A program made the position numbers and the translations under genes. Under the pieces are notes generated by a model, which was given only the letters and a program-made list of their open reading frames with translations, was not told the origin of the DNA and did no database searches. 64,000 nucleotides of DNA from Neisseria yangbaofengii (lineage in GTDB: Bacteria > Pseudomonadota > Gammaproteobacteria > Burkholderiales > Neisseriaceae): NCBI RefSeq assembly GCF_014898075.1, contig NZ_CP062976.1:2232001-2296000 (forward strand), read 5' to 3'. Below, piece by piece: positions 1 to 9,836 of this stretch. The number at the start of each line of letters is the position of its first letter. Within the stretch, counting starts at the first letter, position 1.

Positions 1-684
1 GTAATCGGCATCAAACACATAAATGCCCATCGAAGCCAGCGACGAATCCGGCTTCTCGCGCATGGCAGGCGGATTTTCCGGTTTTTCCACAAACGCCTGC
101 ACCTTCAAATGTTCGTCCACCGCCATCACGCCGAATTCTTTGGCTTCGCTGCGTTTCACTTCAATCGAACCGATGGTGCATTTGGCGCCGCGCGAAATGT
201 GGTCGCGGATCATCTGCATATAGTCCATCTTGTAAATGTGGTCTCCGGCCAAAATCAACACGTATTTCGGTTTGTAATGCTCTTTCATCAAGGCCACGTT
301 TTGCCAAACCGCATCGGCAGTGCCGCGATACCACATGTTTTCATCTATTTGTTGGCGCGCGGGCAGCATATCGACGAAGTAACCGCGCTCACGCGGCATA
401 AACGACCATGCGTGCTGCAGATGGCGCAGCAGCGAATGGGCTTTGTATTGGGTAATCACGCCGATTTTAAACAGATTGGAATTGAAGCAGTTGGAAAGCG
501 TAAAGTCGATAATGCGCCAGTTGCCGCCGAAATAGACGGCCGGTTTGGCACGGCGGTCGGTCATTTCGCGCAAACGCGAGCCGCGGCCGCCTGCCAAAAT
601 CAACACCAGCGTCTCATCGGTGATGGCGGCGACGGTTAAAGGGCGTTCGAGGCTATAAGCCTGCGGGATAAATTCTTGTGCCAT
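1..684 (-). CDS. glgC: Glucose-1-phosphate adenylyltransferase, N-terminal 228 residues (cut by window edge)
   Basis: GlgC makes ADP-glucose from ATP and glucose-1-phosphate for glycogen synthesis in the cytoplasm. The visible part is the nucleotidyltransferase domain: LILAGGRGSRL (nucleotide-binding loop) near residue 27, then KPAVYFGG, the WRIIDFTLSN segment and the LAGDHIYKMDY motif, all typical of the family. The start ATG (684-682) is preceded by AGGAGA about 10 nt upstream. The reading frame is open to base 1; the C-terminal beta-helix half lies outside the window. No other glg gene is visible here. Confidence 0.95.
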   Translation of the reverse strand, partial: MAQEFIPQAYSLERPLTVAAITDETLVLILAGGRGSRLREMTDRRAKPAVYFGGNWRIIDFTLSNCFNSNLFKIGVITQYKAHSLLRHLQHAWSFMPRERGYFVDMLPARQQIDENMWYRGTADAVWQNVALMKEHYKPKYVLILAGDHIYKMDYMQMIRDHISRGAKCTIGSIEVKRSEAKEFGVMAVDEHLKVQAFVEKPENPPAMREKPDSSLASMGIYVFDADY

Positions 685-996
685 GATGATGGTTTCTCCT
701 GTGATTGAATCGGTTTATCAAACGGTCATTTCTCTGTGTATTGCTATTGTTTGCCGATGAATATTAACGCATCGGCTGAAACGGCTTGTATTTATTATGG
801 CCGGCGACTGCACTGCTTCGGTTTTGTTACGGCAAAAAGCGGCAGCAGGGCGGGATGTCATCACATGATGATAGTCCAAAACCCAAGCTGCCGCCTGTAC
901 GAAACGCAAATAAAATCTGATATTTATGTTAAGTTAAGTAAAACCGGAAATCCGGATGAAAAAGCCTTATGCCTTGGCGCATGGCCGATAATAGGC
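685..996. other. Intergenic region between glgC and mscS
   Basis: The two genes are both on the minus strand, so this 312-bp stretch should hold the glgC promoter. I see no convincing coding sequence, repeat or hairpin; no promoter hexamers could be assigned with confidence. Confidence 0.4.
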
Positions 997-1869
997 TTAC
1001 GCGGTTTTCACATCATTCGCCGCCGGTTGCGACACGATATGCACATCGCGCTGCGGGAACGGAATATTAATTTTCACTTCGCGCAGGTTTTCTACCACCT
1101 GCTCGTACAAATCACATTGAAAGCCCCACCAATCGGCTTCGGTCGTCCATGCCCACAAGGTGATTTCAATCGCGTTGTCGCCTAAATTGGTTACCTGAAC
1201 CGTGGCCGGTTTCTCAGTTTGAATGCATTTCGGATGCTCAGTCGCCGCACGCAACACCGCCGCCTTAGCGGCTTTTAAATCGCAGGCATAATCCACACCC
1301 ACCAACACTTGCGCACGCCATTGCGGCAGCGAAGATTTATTAGTAATGCTGTTGCCCATCACCACGCTGTTGGGCAGAATCACTTCTTCGTTGGCATAAG
1401 TGCGCAGCGAAGTCTGCACCATTTTGATTTCGCGCACATAGCCTTCAAAGCCGTTGACTTTAATATAGTCACCCACTTTAAACGGTCGGAACAAAATAAT
1501 CAGCGCACCGGCGGCGAAGTTGGACAATTGATCTTTCAGCGACAAGGCAACCGCCAAACCCGCACCACCGACCAAGGCTGTCACCGAGGTGGTCGGCACG
1601 CCCAGTTTGCCCAGCGCGACGATGATGACCATAATCAGCAGGCCGATGTTGGCGACGTTGCCCAAAAAGCTCACCAAGGTCAAATCGACTTTGGCACGGG
1701 TCAGCGCGGCTTTCATCAGCTTGACGATATAGGTCGTCAACCAGCGGCCGACCACGAAAATCACTGCTGCCGCCAGCAGATTCAGGCCGAAATCCATGCC
1801 GTTTTCAGCCAAGCGTTCCCAGCTTTTCAGGCTGAAAAGCTGCTCGAAAGTAAAATTGTCAACATTCAT
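997..1869 (-). CDS. mscS: Small-conductance mechanosensitive channel (MscS family)
   Basis: A 290-residue inner membrane channel that opens on hypo-osmotic shock. Hydrophobic segments lie near residues 27-50, 65-90 and 92-115. The third, pore-lining segment has the small-residue pattern GGAGLAVALSLKDQLSNFAAG, followed by the LFRPFKVGDYI motif that opens the cytoplasmic beta domain and by LPNSVVMGNSITN. Length fits E. coli MscS (286). It is followed by the ABC-2 permease gene on the same strand with a single uptake sequence between them (about 1903-1915). Confidence 0.93.
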   Translation of the reverse strand: MNVDNFTFEQLFSLKSWERLAENGMDFGLNLLAAAVIFVVGRWLTTYIVKLMKAALTRAKVDLTLVSFLGNVANIGLLIMVIIVALGKLGVPTTSVTALVGGAGLAVALSLKDQLSNFAAGALIILFRPFKVGDYIKVNGFEGYVREIKMVQTSLRTYANEEVILPNSVVMGNSITNKSSLPQWRAQVLVGVDYACDLKAAKAAVLRAATEHPKCIQTEKPATVQVTNLGDNAIEITLWAWTTEADWWGFQCDLYEQVVENLREVKINIPFPQRDVHIVSQPAANDVKTA

Positions 1870-1916
1870 TGTCTATCCTTATATAAATCAGTCTGTTAGG
1901 TTTCAGACGGCCTGTA

Positions 1917-2672
1917 TTAACGGCGCAGCTTCCAGCCCGAATGCAACACCGCCAACACCAGTGCCCCCAATGCCGTCACCACCGCGCCGACTACTGCCAG
2001 CGACAGCCGCGGCGAAGTGTCGCTCACGCCGAAAAAGCCGTAGCGGAAGCCGTCAATCATGTAAAACACCGGATTAAAATGGCTGACTGTGCGCCAAAAT
2101 TCAGGCAGGCTGTTGATGGAATAAAACACACCCGACAAAAACGTCAGCGGCATGATGAGAAAATTTTGGAACATGGCCAACTGGTCGAATTTTTCCGCCA
2201 CAATGCCCGCCATCAGGCCGAGTATCGCCATCATGGCCGAACCCAACAGCCCGAACACCACAATCCAACCCGGATGATGCGGCATAGGCAAACCGAACGG
2301 AGCCGTCACCGCAATCACGCCCAAACCGACCAGCAAGCCGCGCACCACTGCCGCGCCGACATACGCGCCGAAAAAGGAAAACGCGGACAAAGGCGGCAGC
2401 AGAATAAACACCAAATTGCCCGACAAGCGCGACTGAATCAGGCTGCTGGATGCGTTGGCAAACGCATTTTGCGCCATGCTCATCATTGCCAAACCGGGAA
2501 TCAGAAACGCATTATACGCCACGTCCGGCAAGGCTTCGACATGGCGGCCGATGGCGTGCGAGAAAATCAATTGGTACAACAGCGCGGTGAGCATGGGCGC
2601 CCCCAGCGTTTGCAAGCCCACTTTCCAAAAGCGCAGGATTTCTTTTTTGAATAAGGTATAAAAACCGATCAT
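1917..2672 (-). CDS. ABC-2 type transporter permease (YadH/NodJ-like)
   Basis: A 251-residue membrane protein with six predicted hydrophobic segments and the ABC-2 family signature region (LPLTFLSGVFYSINSLP near residue 175 and NPVFYMIDGFRYGFFG near 200). Such permeases form dimers with a separate ATPase; no partner ATPase gene is adjacent in the window (it could lie elsewhere), so the substrate cannot be inferred. It sits upstream of mscS on the same strand. Confidence 0.85.
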   Translation of the reverse strand: MIGFYTLFKKEILRFWKVGLQTLGAPMLTALLYQLIFSHAIGRHVEALPDVAYNAFLIPGLAMMSMAQNAFANASSSLIQSRLSGNLVFILLPPLSAFSFFGAYVGAAVVRGLLVGLGVIAVTAPFGLPMPHHPGWIVVFGLLGSAMMAILGLMAGIVAEKFDQLAMFQNFLIMPLTFLSGVFYSINSLPEFWRTVSHFNPVFYMIDGFRYGFFGVSDTSPRLSLAVVGAVVTALGALVLAVLHSGWKLRR

Positions 2673-2703
2673 GATGTGTGTTCGTGTGTGTTATCCAGCG
2701 GAA

Positions 2704-2737
2704 AGGCCGTCTGAAAATGAAGGGCTTCAGACGGCCT
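2704..2737. terminator. Inverted uptake-sequence pair
   Basis: AGGCCGTCTGAA and its reverse complement flank a 10-nt spacer, giving a strong hairpin. It lies upstream of the ABC-2 permease and upstream of the HAD gene, so it may not terminate either one. Confidence 0.55.
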
Positions 2738-2881
2738 ATGTGTTATCGGCGGTATTTTAACATATTAAACATCACCGCTTAAATGATTGTTTCACTTTGT
2801 TTTATGCCGCCCTACCGGCCAAAAGGTTGCCCGACCGCGCACAAACTGCCATCATCTTGTTTTTTCCACCGCGAGCCCGCC

Positions 2882-3550
2882 ATGAATGCGCCCGTTTGGC
2901 TTTTCGATCTCGACAACACCTTACACAACGCCGATGCCGGTATTTTCCTGCTCATCAACCACGCCATGACCGATTATCTGGCAGGCCGTCTGAATCTTTC
3001 CCATGATGAAGCGTCCGCCATACGCGAAGACTATTGGCACCGCTACGGCGCGACTTTGGCCGGACTGCAAATCCACCATCCTGAAATCGACATTACAGAA
3101 TTTCTGACCCAAAGCCACCCCATGCCGCAAATTTTAGAAAAATTAACACCTATGGAACAAACTCAAACCCTGTTAGGCCGTCTGAAAGGGCGCAAGGCGG
3201 TATTTTCCAACGGGCCATCGTTTTATGTACAAGCGGTTATCGAAAGCTTGGCCATCCGCCCGCATTTCGACCTACTGGCCGGCACCGACGATTTCGGTTT
3301 TCTGTACAAACCCAACCGCCAAGCCTATCTGACCGTCTGTCAACTGCTTGAAACAAAACCGCAAAATTGTATTATCGTAGACGATAACGCAGATAACCTT
3401 TACGCCGCCAAACAACTGGGAATGCGCACCGCATGGTTCGGCCGTAAAGCCCACGAATTGCCCTTTGTCGATTGCGCCGCACACGACATGGCCGCGCTGG
3501 AGGACTGGGCGGCGCAACAAGGCTGGATTGAGGCCGTCCGAAACGCGTAA
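2882..3550 (+). CDS. HAD-family hydrolase, pyrimidine 5'-nucleotidase type
   Basis: A 222-residue cytoplasmic HAD phosphatase. Motif I DLDNT is at residues 9-13, motif II is SNGP in KAVFSNGPSF, motif III lysine lies in LYKPNR, and motif IV is VDDNADN. The LFDLDNTLH opening and the cap arrangement match the PynA/Sdt1 pyrimidine 5'-nucleotidase group. The ATG at 2882 is preferred over an upstream in-frame ATG at 2783 because family members begin just before the DLDNT motif; its Shine-Dalgarno is weak. An uptake-like sequence occurs inside the gene (about 3176-3187). Confidence 0.85.
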   Translation: MNAPVWLFDLDNTLHNADAGIFLLINHAMTDYLAGRLNLSHDEASAIREDYWHRYGATLAGLQIHHPEIDITEFLTQSHPMPQILEKLTPMEQTQTLLGRLKGRKAVFSNGPSFYVQAVIESLAIRPHFDLLAGTDDFGFLYKPNRQAYLTVCQLLETKPQNCIIVDDNADNLYAAKQLGMRTAWFGRKAHELPFVDCAAHDMAALEDWAAQQGWIEAVRNA

Positions 3551-3613
3551 AACCCTATGATTCCTTATATAAATTCATTACAATAAACAAATATTCTCAA
3601 CAAGGAAAAAGAC

Positions 3614-3880
3614 ATGCGTTACCTAGCAATGATTTTGGCATTGGCCGCACTGGCCGGCTGCACATGGGAAACCTACCAAAAAGCCGACGGCAGCACCGCC
3701 CTGCGCCAAAAATACGGAAAAGGCACCCGCGTTTACTATCAAGACGGCTCTTATTCGCGCAACATGAATTACAACCAATACCGCCCCGAGCAACGCGCCG
3801 TGAAGCCTGAAATGAAGCCGCGCCAGGATGTGCATGGCACCACATGGGACAGCGAAACCGACTCTGCCGCCGCCGAATAA
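3614..3880 (+). CDS. Small lipoprotein of unknown function
   Basis: An 88-residue protein with a lipoprotein signal peptide; the lipobox LAGC places the lipidated cysteine at residue 16. The mature part is short, polar and Tyr/Gln-rich, with no domain I recognise. AAGGAAAAAG precedes the ATG. It lies between the HAD gene and glmU on the same strand and may share a transcript with either. Confidence 0.75.
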   Translation: MRYLAMILALAALAGCTWETYQKADGSTALRQKYGKGTRVYYQDGSYSRNMNYNQYRPEQRAVKPEMKPRQDVHGTTWDSETDSAAAE

Positions 3881-3969
3881 TTCTCATGCCGTCCGAACAT
3901 TAAACCCATCGTTTCAGACGGCCTTCCACATTCAATATTCAATCGTTCACCCCGGATGGAAAAACAATA

Positions 3970-5340
3970 ATGAGCCAAACACCTTTACATATCGTGATTC
4001 TTGCTGCGGGCAAAGGCACCCGTATGTATTCCAAAATGCCGAAAGTGCTGCACGAAGTCGGCGGCAAGCCGATGGTTGCCCGCGTGATTGACGTGGCCGC
4101 CACACTGAATCCGCAAAACATTTGCGTCGTTATCGGCCACGGCAAAGAGCAGGTTTTGGAAAAAGTGAAACGCGATGTGGTATGGGTAGAGCAAACCGAA
4201 CAGCTCGGCACCGGCCACGCCGTGAAAATGGCCTTGCCGCACCTGCCTGCCGAAGGCCGCACTTTGGTGCTTTACGGTGATGTGCCGCTGACCGACACCG
4301 CCACTCTGGAAGCGCTGTTGGCCGCCGCCGGTGACGAAGTCGGCCTGTTGACCGATGTATTGGACAACCCGGCCGGCTACGGCCGCATCATCCGCGAAGG
4401 CGGAAAAGTGGTGGCGATTGTCGAAGAAAAAGATGCCGACGCCGCACAAAAAGCCGTGAAAGAAACCAATACCGGCATTTTGGTGCTGCCTAATGCCAAG
4501 CTCGAAGGCTGGCTCAACAGCTTGTCCAGCAACAACGCGCAAGGCGAATATTACCTGACCGACCTGATTGCCCTGGCCAATTCAGACAACATCGCCGTGC
4601 ATCCGGTGCAAGTGCGTGCATCGCATTTGGCAGCCGGGGTGAACAATAAAGTGCAACTGGCCGAATTGGAACGCATTTTCCAAACCGAGCAAGCGCAAGA
4701 ACTGCTCAAAGCCGGCGTCACCCTGCGCGACCCTGCCCGCTTTGATTTACGAGGCCGTCTGAAACACGGCCAAGACGTGGTGATTGATGTCAACGTAGTG
4801 ATTGAAGGTGATGTGGAAATCGGCGACAACGTGGAAATCGGTGCCAACTGTGTGATTAAAAATGCCAAAATCGCCGCCAATGCCAAAATCGCCGCGTTCT
4901 CTTCATTGGAAGATTGCGAAGTGGGCGAAAACAACGTCATCGGCCCATACGCGCGTTTGCGTCCGCAAGCCAAGTTGGCCAATGATGTGCACATCGGCAA
5001 CTTCGTCGAAGTGAAAAATTCCACCATCGGCGAAGGCACCAAAGCCAACCACCTGACCTACATCGGCGATGCCGAAGTCGGCCGCAAAACCAATTTCGGC
5101 GCAGGCACCATCATCGCCAACTACGACGGCGTGAACAAACACAAATCCGTCATCGGCGACGAAGTACGCTTGGGTTCCAACAGCGTGGTGATTGCGCCGG
5201 TAACCTTGGGCAACAAAGTGACCACCGGCGCCGGCAGCGCGATTAACAAAAATGTGGCCGACGGCCAGCTTGTCATCGCCCGCGCCCGCCAAACCATTAT
5301 TGAAGGTTGGGTCCGTCCGGAAAAAGGCGATAAAAAGTAA
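3970..5340 (+). CDS. glmU: Bifunctional N-acetylglucosamine-1-phosphate uridyltransferase / glucosamine-1-phosphate acetyltransferase
   Basis: Makes UDP-GlcNAc for peptidoglycan and lipooligosaccharide in the cytoplasm. The 456 residues split into an N-terminal uridyltransferase ([17 protein letters not shown] at 11-27; YGDVPL near 102) and a C-terminal left-handed beta-helix of hexapeptide repeats (from about residue 265) with the acetyltransferase site around [13 protein letters not shown]. Length matches the family. glmS, acting two steps earlier in the same pathway, lies 1 kb downstream on the same strand. Confidence 0.97.
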   Translation: MSQTPLHIVILAAGKGTRMYSKMPKVLHEVGGKPMVARVIDVAATLNPQNICVVIGHGKEQVLEKVKRDVVWVEQTEQLGTGHAVKMALPHLPAEGRTLVLYGDVPLTDTATLEALLAAAGDEVGLLTDVLDNPAGYGRIIREGGKVVAIVEEKDADAAQKAVKETNTGILVLPNAKLEGWLNSLSSNNAQGEYYLTDLIALANSDNIAVHPVQVRASHLAAGVNNKVQLAELERIFQTEQAQELLKAGVTLRDPARFDLRGRLKHGQDVVIDVNVVIEGDVEIGDNVEIGANCVIKNAKIAANAKIAAFSSLEDCEVGENNVIGPYARLRPQAKLANDVHIGNFVEVKNSTIGEGTKANHLTYIGDAEVGRKTNFGAGTIIANYDGVNKHKSVIGDEVRLGSNSVVIAPVTLGNKVTTGAGSAINKNVADGQLVIARARQTIIEGWVRPEKGDKK

Positions 5341-5353
5341 GTTGCCCTTTAGG

Positions 5354-5388
5354 TTTCAGACGGCCTAACGATTAGAGGCCGTCTGAAA
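5354..5388. terminator. Inverted uptake-sequence pair after glmU
   Basis: TTTCAGACGGCCT and AGGCCGTCTGAAA flank a short spacer 14 nt after the glmU stop, a typical neisserial terminator position, though without a clear T-run. Confidence 0.65.
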
Positions 5389-5427
5389 TCCTGCTGCCCG
5401 GTTACTCATCTTCATTAAGGGATGCGT

Positions 5428-5644
5428 ATGAAATTCCATATCGGATCCATCATTATTTCGCTTTGCGGCCTGTGCGCCCTGACTCCCGGCCTGATGGTTT
5501 TGTCCGGCATGGGCGGGGGGATATGAAGTGCTCAACCGGCCCATCGGCGGCATCTCTTTGCCCGCCATCGGCTTGTGCGGCGGCATTCCCTTTGCCGGTG
5601 AAATTTCTGACCCGACGCGGACACGGCAACCGCCCGAGAAATAA
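5428..5644 (+). pseudogene. Small membrane protein gene broken (or switched) at a G6 run
   Basis: AAGG precedes an ATG at 5428. The first frame gives a hydrophobic 32-residue peptide (MKFHIGSIIISLCG at its start) that stops at 5526 just past a run of six G (about 5515-5520). Dropping one G continues the reading in a coherent 71-residue protein through YEVLNRPIGGISLPAIG to a TAA at 5644. I infer a small membrane protein gene that is frameshifted, either fixed or length-variable. No family recognised. Confidence 0.5.
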
Positions 5645-5669
5645 CCGTTCGACAAGCAAGGAAACACGT

Positions 5670-6182
5670 ATGGACATCCGCACTTTACTCGCGATCTCGA
5701 CAGCCGCCTTATTATGGCAACCAATCTCTGCCGCGACCGTCACCGAAACTTACGATGACCCCGAACGCGGCCAAGTGGTGCGCACCACCACGACGGTAGA
5801 CGAACCCGGCTTCAAAAGCCGCACGGTCACCGAGCAATCATCATCGGTACAGCAACTCACGCCGCAACAGCAGGCCGAGTTTGCCGAAGCCATGACCCAA
5901 TGGGTCGGTAGCGTGCTGCAAAACGGCCTGCATTCCGGCAAACTCTTGAGCGGGCCGGCGAAAACCAACGGTATTCCGTTTGATGATGCGTTTCAAAAAC
6001 AGGCCAATGAAGCGGCAGCGTTTTTGAAATCAGGCGAAGGTCAGGCAGTGATGAAAAAGAACCTCGGTGCGATGATGAACATACTGCCGCAACTGGAAGC
6101 CGCGTCACAACAAATGATGCAGCAGATGGAGCAACACAACCGCGCCTTACAGCAACAACTCGACAGCCTGTTTCAGGAATAA
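5670..6182 (+). CDS. Exported protein of unknown function
   Basis: 170 residues with an N-terminal signal peptide (hydrophobic residues 5-20, probable cleavage after ISAA near residue 22). The mature protein is Gln-rich, with a C-terminal helix containing QQMMQQMEQHNRALQQQ that looks like a coiled coil. No known domain recognised. ATG at 5670 is chosen because AAGGAA lies 8 nt upstream and the signal peptide begins there. It lies between the frameshifted membrane gene and glmS. Confidence 0.7.
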   Translation: MDIRTLLAISTAALLWQPISAATVTETYDDPERGQVVRTTTTVDEPGFKSRTVTEQSSSVQQLTPQQQAEFAEAMTQWVGSVLQNGLHSGKLLSGPAKTNGIPFDDAFQKQANEAAAFLKSGEGQAVMKKNLGAMMNILPQLEAASQQMMQQMEQHNRALQQQLDSLFQE

Positions 6183-6342
6183 ACAGGCCGTCTGAAATTT
6201 TCCCACACGGTCTGCCCGAAGCAGGCCAAACCGCCATGCCGTTAAAGCTAAAACGCGACCTTGAAGCAACGCTCAACATACTTGCTTCATCGCCCGTGAT
6301 ACGGTGTGGTTTTATTTAAACTCTTGATACTAAGGAACTTAT

Positions 6343-8181
6343 ATGTGCGGTATCGTCGGCGCATTGCGCGCCAATCATAATGTAGTCGATTTTTTAACTG
6401 ACGGCCTGAAACGCTTGGAATATCGCGGTTACGATTCTTCGGGCATTGCCGTTCACACCGGCGAACGAATCCGCCGCGTGCGCCGCGTCGGGCGCGTACA
6501 ATTAATGGAAAATGCCGCTCAAGAAAAAGGCATCCATGGACATTTGGGCATTGGCCACACCCGTTGGGCAACCCACGGCGGCGTGACCGAGCCAAATGCG
6601 CACCCACACATTTCCGGCGGCATGATTGCCGTGGTACACAACGGCATCATCGAAAACTTCGAAGCCGAGCGCGAACGCCTGCAAGGCTTGGGTTATGTGT
6701 TTGAATCACAAACCGACACCGAAGTGATTGCCCACAGCGTGAATCACGAATACAGTCAAAACGGCGGCAACTTATACGAAGCCGTTAAAGCCGCCACCCA
6801 AAATTTCCACGGTGCCTACGCCATTGCGGTGATTTCGCAAGAAAACGACAAAGAAATGGTCGTGGCACGCATGGGCTGCCCATTGTTGGTGGCCTTTGGC
6901 GACCAAGAAACCTTCATCGCCTCCGACGTATCGGCCGTGATCGCCTTCACCCGTAAAATTTCTTACTTGGAAGATGGTGACATCGCTCTGCTCAACGCTG
7001 ACGGTATCGTGAAATTAATCGACAAAACCGGCGCACCGGCCGACCGCCAAGTAAAAGTATCCGAATTGTCGCTGGCTTCTTTAGAGTTGGGCCCATACAG
7101 CCACTTCATGCAAAAAGAAATCCACGAGCAACCGCGCGCGATTGCCGACACGGCAGAAGTATTCTTGGACGGCGGTTTCAATCCGGACAATTTCGGCGAA
7201 AAAGCACGCGAAGTGTTCGCCGACATCCACAGCATCAAAATCTTGGCCTGCGGTACCTCTTACTATTCCGCGCTGACCGCCAAATACTGGCTGGAAAGCA
7301 TCGCCAAAATGCCGACCGACGTGGAAATTGCCAGCGAATACCGTTACCGCGACGTAATCGCCGATCCGAAACAATTGGTGATCACCATTTCCCAATCCGG
7401 CGAAACGCTCGACACCATGGAAGCGCTGAAATACGCGCAATCTTTGGGACAACACCACAGCTTGTCGATTTGTAACGTGATGGAATCCGCCCTGCCGCGC
7501 GAAAGCGAATTGGTGCTCTACACCCGCGCCGGTGCCGAAATCGGTGTGGCCTCGACCAAAGCCTTCACCACTCAATTGGTGGTCTTGTTCGGCTTGGCCG
7601 TGACCTTGGGCAAACTGAGCGGCCACGTTACCGAAGAGCAAGCACACACTTATGTGGAGGAATTGCGCCAATTGCCGGGCAGCATCCAACACGTTTTAAA
7701 TCTCGAGCCGCAAATCGCTGCTTGGGCGCAAAAATTCGCCAAAAAAGACAGCGCCTTGTTCTTAGGCCGCGGCATTCACTACCCGATTGCCCTCGAAGGT
7801 GCGTTGAAACTGAAAGAAATCACCTACATCCACGCCGAAGCCTACCCTGCCGGCGAATTGAAACACGGGCCGTTGGCATTGGTGGATGAAAATATGCCGG
7901 TGGTGGTGATTGCGCCAAACGACACTTTGTTGGACAAAGTCAAAGCCAACATGCAGGAAGTCGGCGCGCGCGGCGGCGAATTGTTTGTATTCACCGACCT
8001 CGACAGCCAGTTCAACGAAGCCGACGGCGTACACGTTATCCGCACCCCGCGCCACGTCGGCGTATTGTCACCGATTGTACACACCATTCCGGTGCAATTG
8101 CTGTCTTACCACGCAGCCTTGGCACGCGGCACCGATGTGGACAAACCGCGCAACTTGGCCAAATCCGTGACCGTAGAATAA
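6343..8181 (+). CDS. glmS: Glutamine--fructose-6-phosphate aminotransferase (isomerizing)
   Basis: Converts fructose-6-phosphate and glutamine into glucosamine-6-phosphate, the entry step to UDP-GlcNAc. 612 residues: Cys2 (MCGIVG) is the N-terminal nucleophile of the glutaminase domain, with [10 protein letters not shown] and [13 protein letters not shown]; two SIS domains follow ([17 protein letters not shown], and [14 protein letters not shown] near the end). C-terminus NLAKSVTVE is the usual one. It is in the same orientation as glmU 1 kb upstream. Confidence 0.98.
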   Translation: MCGIVGALRANHNVVDFLTDGLKRLEYRGYDSSGIAVHTGERIRRVRRVGRVQLMENAAQEKGIHGHLGIGHTRWATHGGVTEPNAHPHISGGMIAVVHNGIIENFEAERERLQGLGYVFESQTDTEVIAHSVNHEYSQNGGNLYEAVKAATQNFHGAYAIAVISQENDKEMVVARMGCPLLVAFGDQETFIASDVSAVIAFTRKISYLEDGDIALLNADGIVKLIDKTGAPADRQVKVSELSLASLELGPYSHFMQKEIHEQPRAIADTAEVFLDGGFNPDNFGEKAREVFADIHSIKILACGTSYYSALTAKYWLESIAKMPTDVEIASEYRYRDVIADPKQLVITISQSGETLDTMEALKYAQSLGQHHSLSICNVMESALPRESELVLYTRAGAEIGVASTKAFTTQLVVLFGLAVTLGKLSGHVTEEQAHTYVEELRQLPGSIQHVLNLEPQIAAWAQKFAKKDSALFLGRGIHYPIALEGALKLKEITYIHAEAYPAGELKHGPLALVDENMPVVVIAPNDTLLDKVKANMQEVGARGGELFVFTDLDSQFNEADGVHVIRTPRHVGVLSPIVHTIPVQLLSYHAALARGTDVDKPRNLAKSVTVE

Positions 8182-8212
8182 TAGTTTGGCTTGTCTGAAA
8201 AAGACGCAAAAA

Positions 8213-8322
8213 TATAGTGGATTCACTTTAAAAATAGGATATAAGGCGGTGAGCCGGAGACAGTATAGATAATACGGCCAGGCGAACCCAACGCCGTACT
8301 ATTTTAAAGTGGATTCACTATA
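8213..8322. repeat. Correia repeat enclosed element (CREE), about 110 bp
   Basis: Ends are TATAGTGGATTCACTTTAAA and its inverted counterpart ending CACTATA, with the usual internal segment (ACGGC…GCCGTACT). It sits 32 bp after glmS. Same subtype as the element at 61801-61906 in opposite orientation. Such elements carry promoter and IHF-like activity in other neisseriae. Confidence 0.85.
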
Positions 8323-8735
8323 AAATCGGGACGGTACGCCACAATGTTGGCACGAAAACTTTCGCGCAAAGCCGCCTGCTCCGCCAAAGGCGGTCAGCCG
8401 TCAATCACTTCTTCCAATCCATACTCCGGCGGCAAATGCGCCAAAGCCTGATGCAGTTTACTGATAACGGATTCACGCCGCCGCACCGCATACACCGCCC
8501 CTGCCGACTCATTTCGGCATACACCTCCCGTACGCACAACCGAATGGAAGGCCGCAACATACAGAACGGCTCGCCGTTATCACAAATCGGAATACCCGCA
8601 ATGCAGCATCAATCAAACGCTTAGTAAGTTAAGGCGGTGCGGATCATAAGTTTTCTGCCCCATCGTAATCGTTAGAGAATTATGATGCGAATGTAAAATA
8701 AAGGCCAAATCGAATCAAGCATTCAACCATGCAAA
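8323..8735. other. Non-coding stretch, possible gene remnant
   Basis: About 410 bp between a CREE and an IS element. On the minus strand short open pieces occur in different frames (around 8400-8600), suggesting a decayed coding sequence, but I could not name a family. Confidence 0.3.
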
Positions 8736-8772
8736 AGGCCGTCTGAAAAACTTGAAATCTTTCAGACGGCCT
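8736..8772. terminator. Inverted uptake-sequence pair next to the IS30 element
   Basis: AGGCCGTCTGAA and TTCAGACGGCCT flank a 13-nt spacer, immediately after the transposase stop codon. Confidence 0.6.
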
Positions 8773-9762
8773 TACTTTCTCTTTTCAAGTGCAACCTCTG
8801 TTAACAGAGGTTGGAAGATATTCAAGAATAAAACACTTGGTGTTTCATAGCCAAGTGTTTTTCTTGGACGGTGGTTCGGTTCATCTTGAACCTGCCGGAT
8901 TTCCTTCCCGCTGATTTTCCTGAAATCCGTCTGTTTCGGGAAGTATTGGCGTATCAGTCCGTTGGTGTTTTCGTTCGTTCCCTTCTCCCAAGAGTGGTAG
9001 GGGCTGCAGAAATAGGTTTCTGCTTTCAATGCGTCAGCGGTTTTTTTGTGCCGGTAAAACTCTTTGCCGTTGTCCATTGTAATCGTGTGTACCCTGTCTT
9101 TATGCGCCTTCAATGCGCTGATGACGGCGTTGGCGGTGTCTTCGGCTTTGAAGTCCTTCAACTTGCAGATGATGGTGTAACGGGTAACGCGTTCGGCTAA
9201 GGTCGGCAGTGCGCTTTTTTGGTCTTTGCCGATGATGGCGTCGGCTTCCCAGTCGCCGATGCGCGTTCTGTTGTTGACGGTTTTGGGATGGTGTTCGATA
9301 CCGACGCGGTCGGGAACTTTGCCTCTGGTCCATGTTTTGCTGCCGTATTTTTTACGGTAGGGTTTGCTGCATATTCTGAGGTGTCGCCATAATGTGCCGC
9401 CGTTGTTTCTGTTTTGGTGCAGGTTGCGGTAAACGGTGCTGTGGTGGAGCTTGATTTGGTGGTGTTTTCCGAGGTATCCGCATATTTGCTGCGGGCTGGG
9501 TTTTTGACGGATAAGGGTGTTGATCTGTCCGATGTAGTTGTGCGGTCATTTTGTATGGACCGCGCTTTTTCTGTTTGCGTTGGCGGCTTTGCTGTTGTGC
9601 CGGGGCGGCGCGATAGTCTTGGTTTTGGCTATGGCGTTTGATTTCGCGGCTGACGGTGCTTTTGTGGCGGCCGAGCGTTTGTGCGATTTGTGTGATGGTT
9701 TGGTGGCGGTAATGATGCTGAATGTGGTATCGTTCGTCTTGGGTCGGTTGTGTGTAGCGCAT
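8772..9762 (-). pseudogene. IS30-family transposase, frameshifted
   Basis: The N-terminal part (starting MRYTQPTQDERYHI, with an HTH containing LGRHKSTVSREIKRH) and the DDE catalytic part (IGDWEADAIIG, TMDNGKEF, YHSWEKGTNENTNGLIRQYFPK) are both well conserved but in different frames. The break lies at about 9535-9550, shortly after KKRGPYKMTAQ; a one-base change restores a full protein of roughly 325 residues. The stop codon lies outside the inferred terminal repeat, so the last residues (EKRK) come from flanking DNA. Confidence 0.85.
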
Positions 9763-9836
9763 TGCAATCTTTCTTGTCGGGAAAGACAGTATGCTGCCGC
9801 ATACTGACCTTTTCTGTTTTGCAATGTTGCACTTGA
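8785..9836 (-). mobile_element. IS30-family insertion sequence, IS1655-like
   Basis: Bounded by the inverted repeat TCAAGTGCAAC (8785-8795) and GTTGCACTTGA (9826-9836), about 1.05 kb, carrying one transposase gene on the minus strand. The exact ends are inferred: the 20 bp beyond the right repeat (TAGGCGAATCCGC) also follow the second, partial copy at 14939-15175, so the true end could lie slightly further out. Relative to that copy it has about 39 extra bases around 9773-9811, containing the palindrome AGTATGCTGCCGCATACT. Confidence 0.8.

Noticed and set aside
5463-5669. Longer start for the exported 170-residue protein
   Set aside because: The upstream frame crosses the broken small membrane gene and lacks a signal peptide; the ATG at 5670 has a ribosome site.
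8772-9762. Programmed frameshift in the IS30-family transposase
   Set aside because: No slippery heptamer is seen at the break and members of this family usually have one frame, so a plain mutation is more likely.
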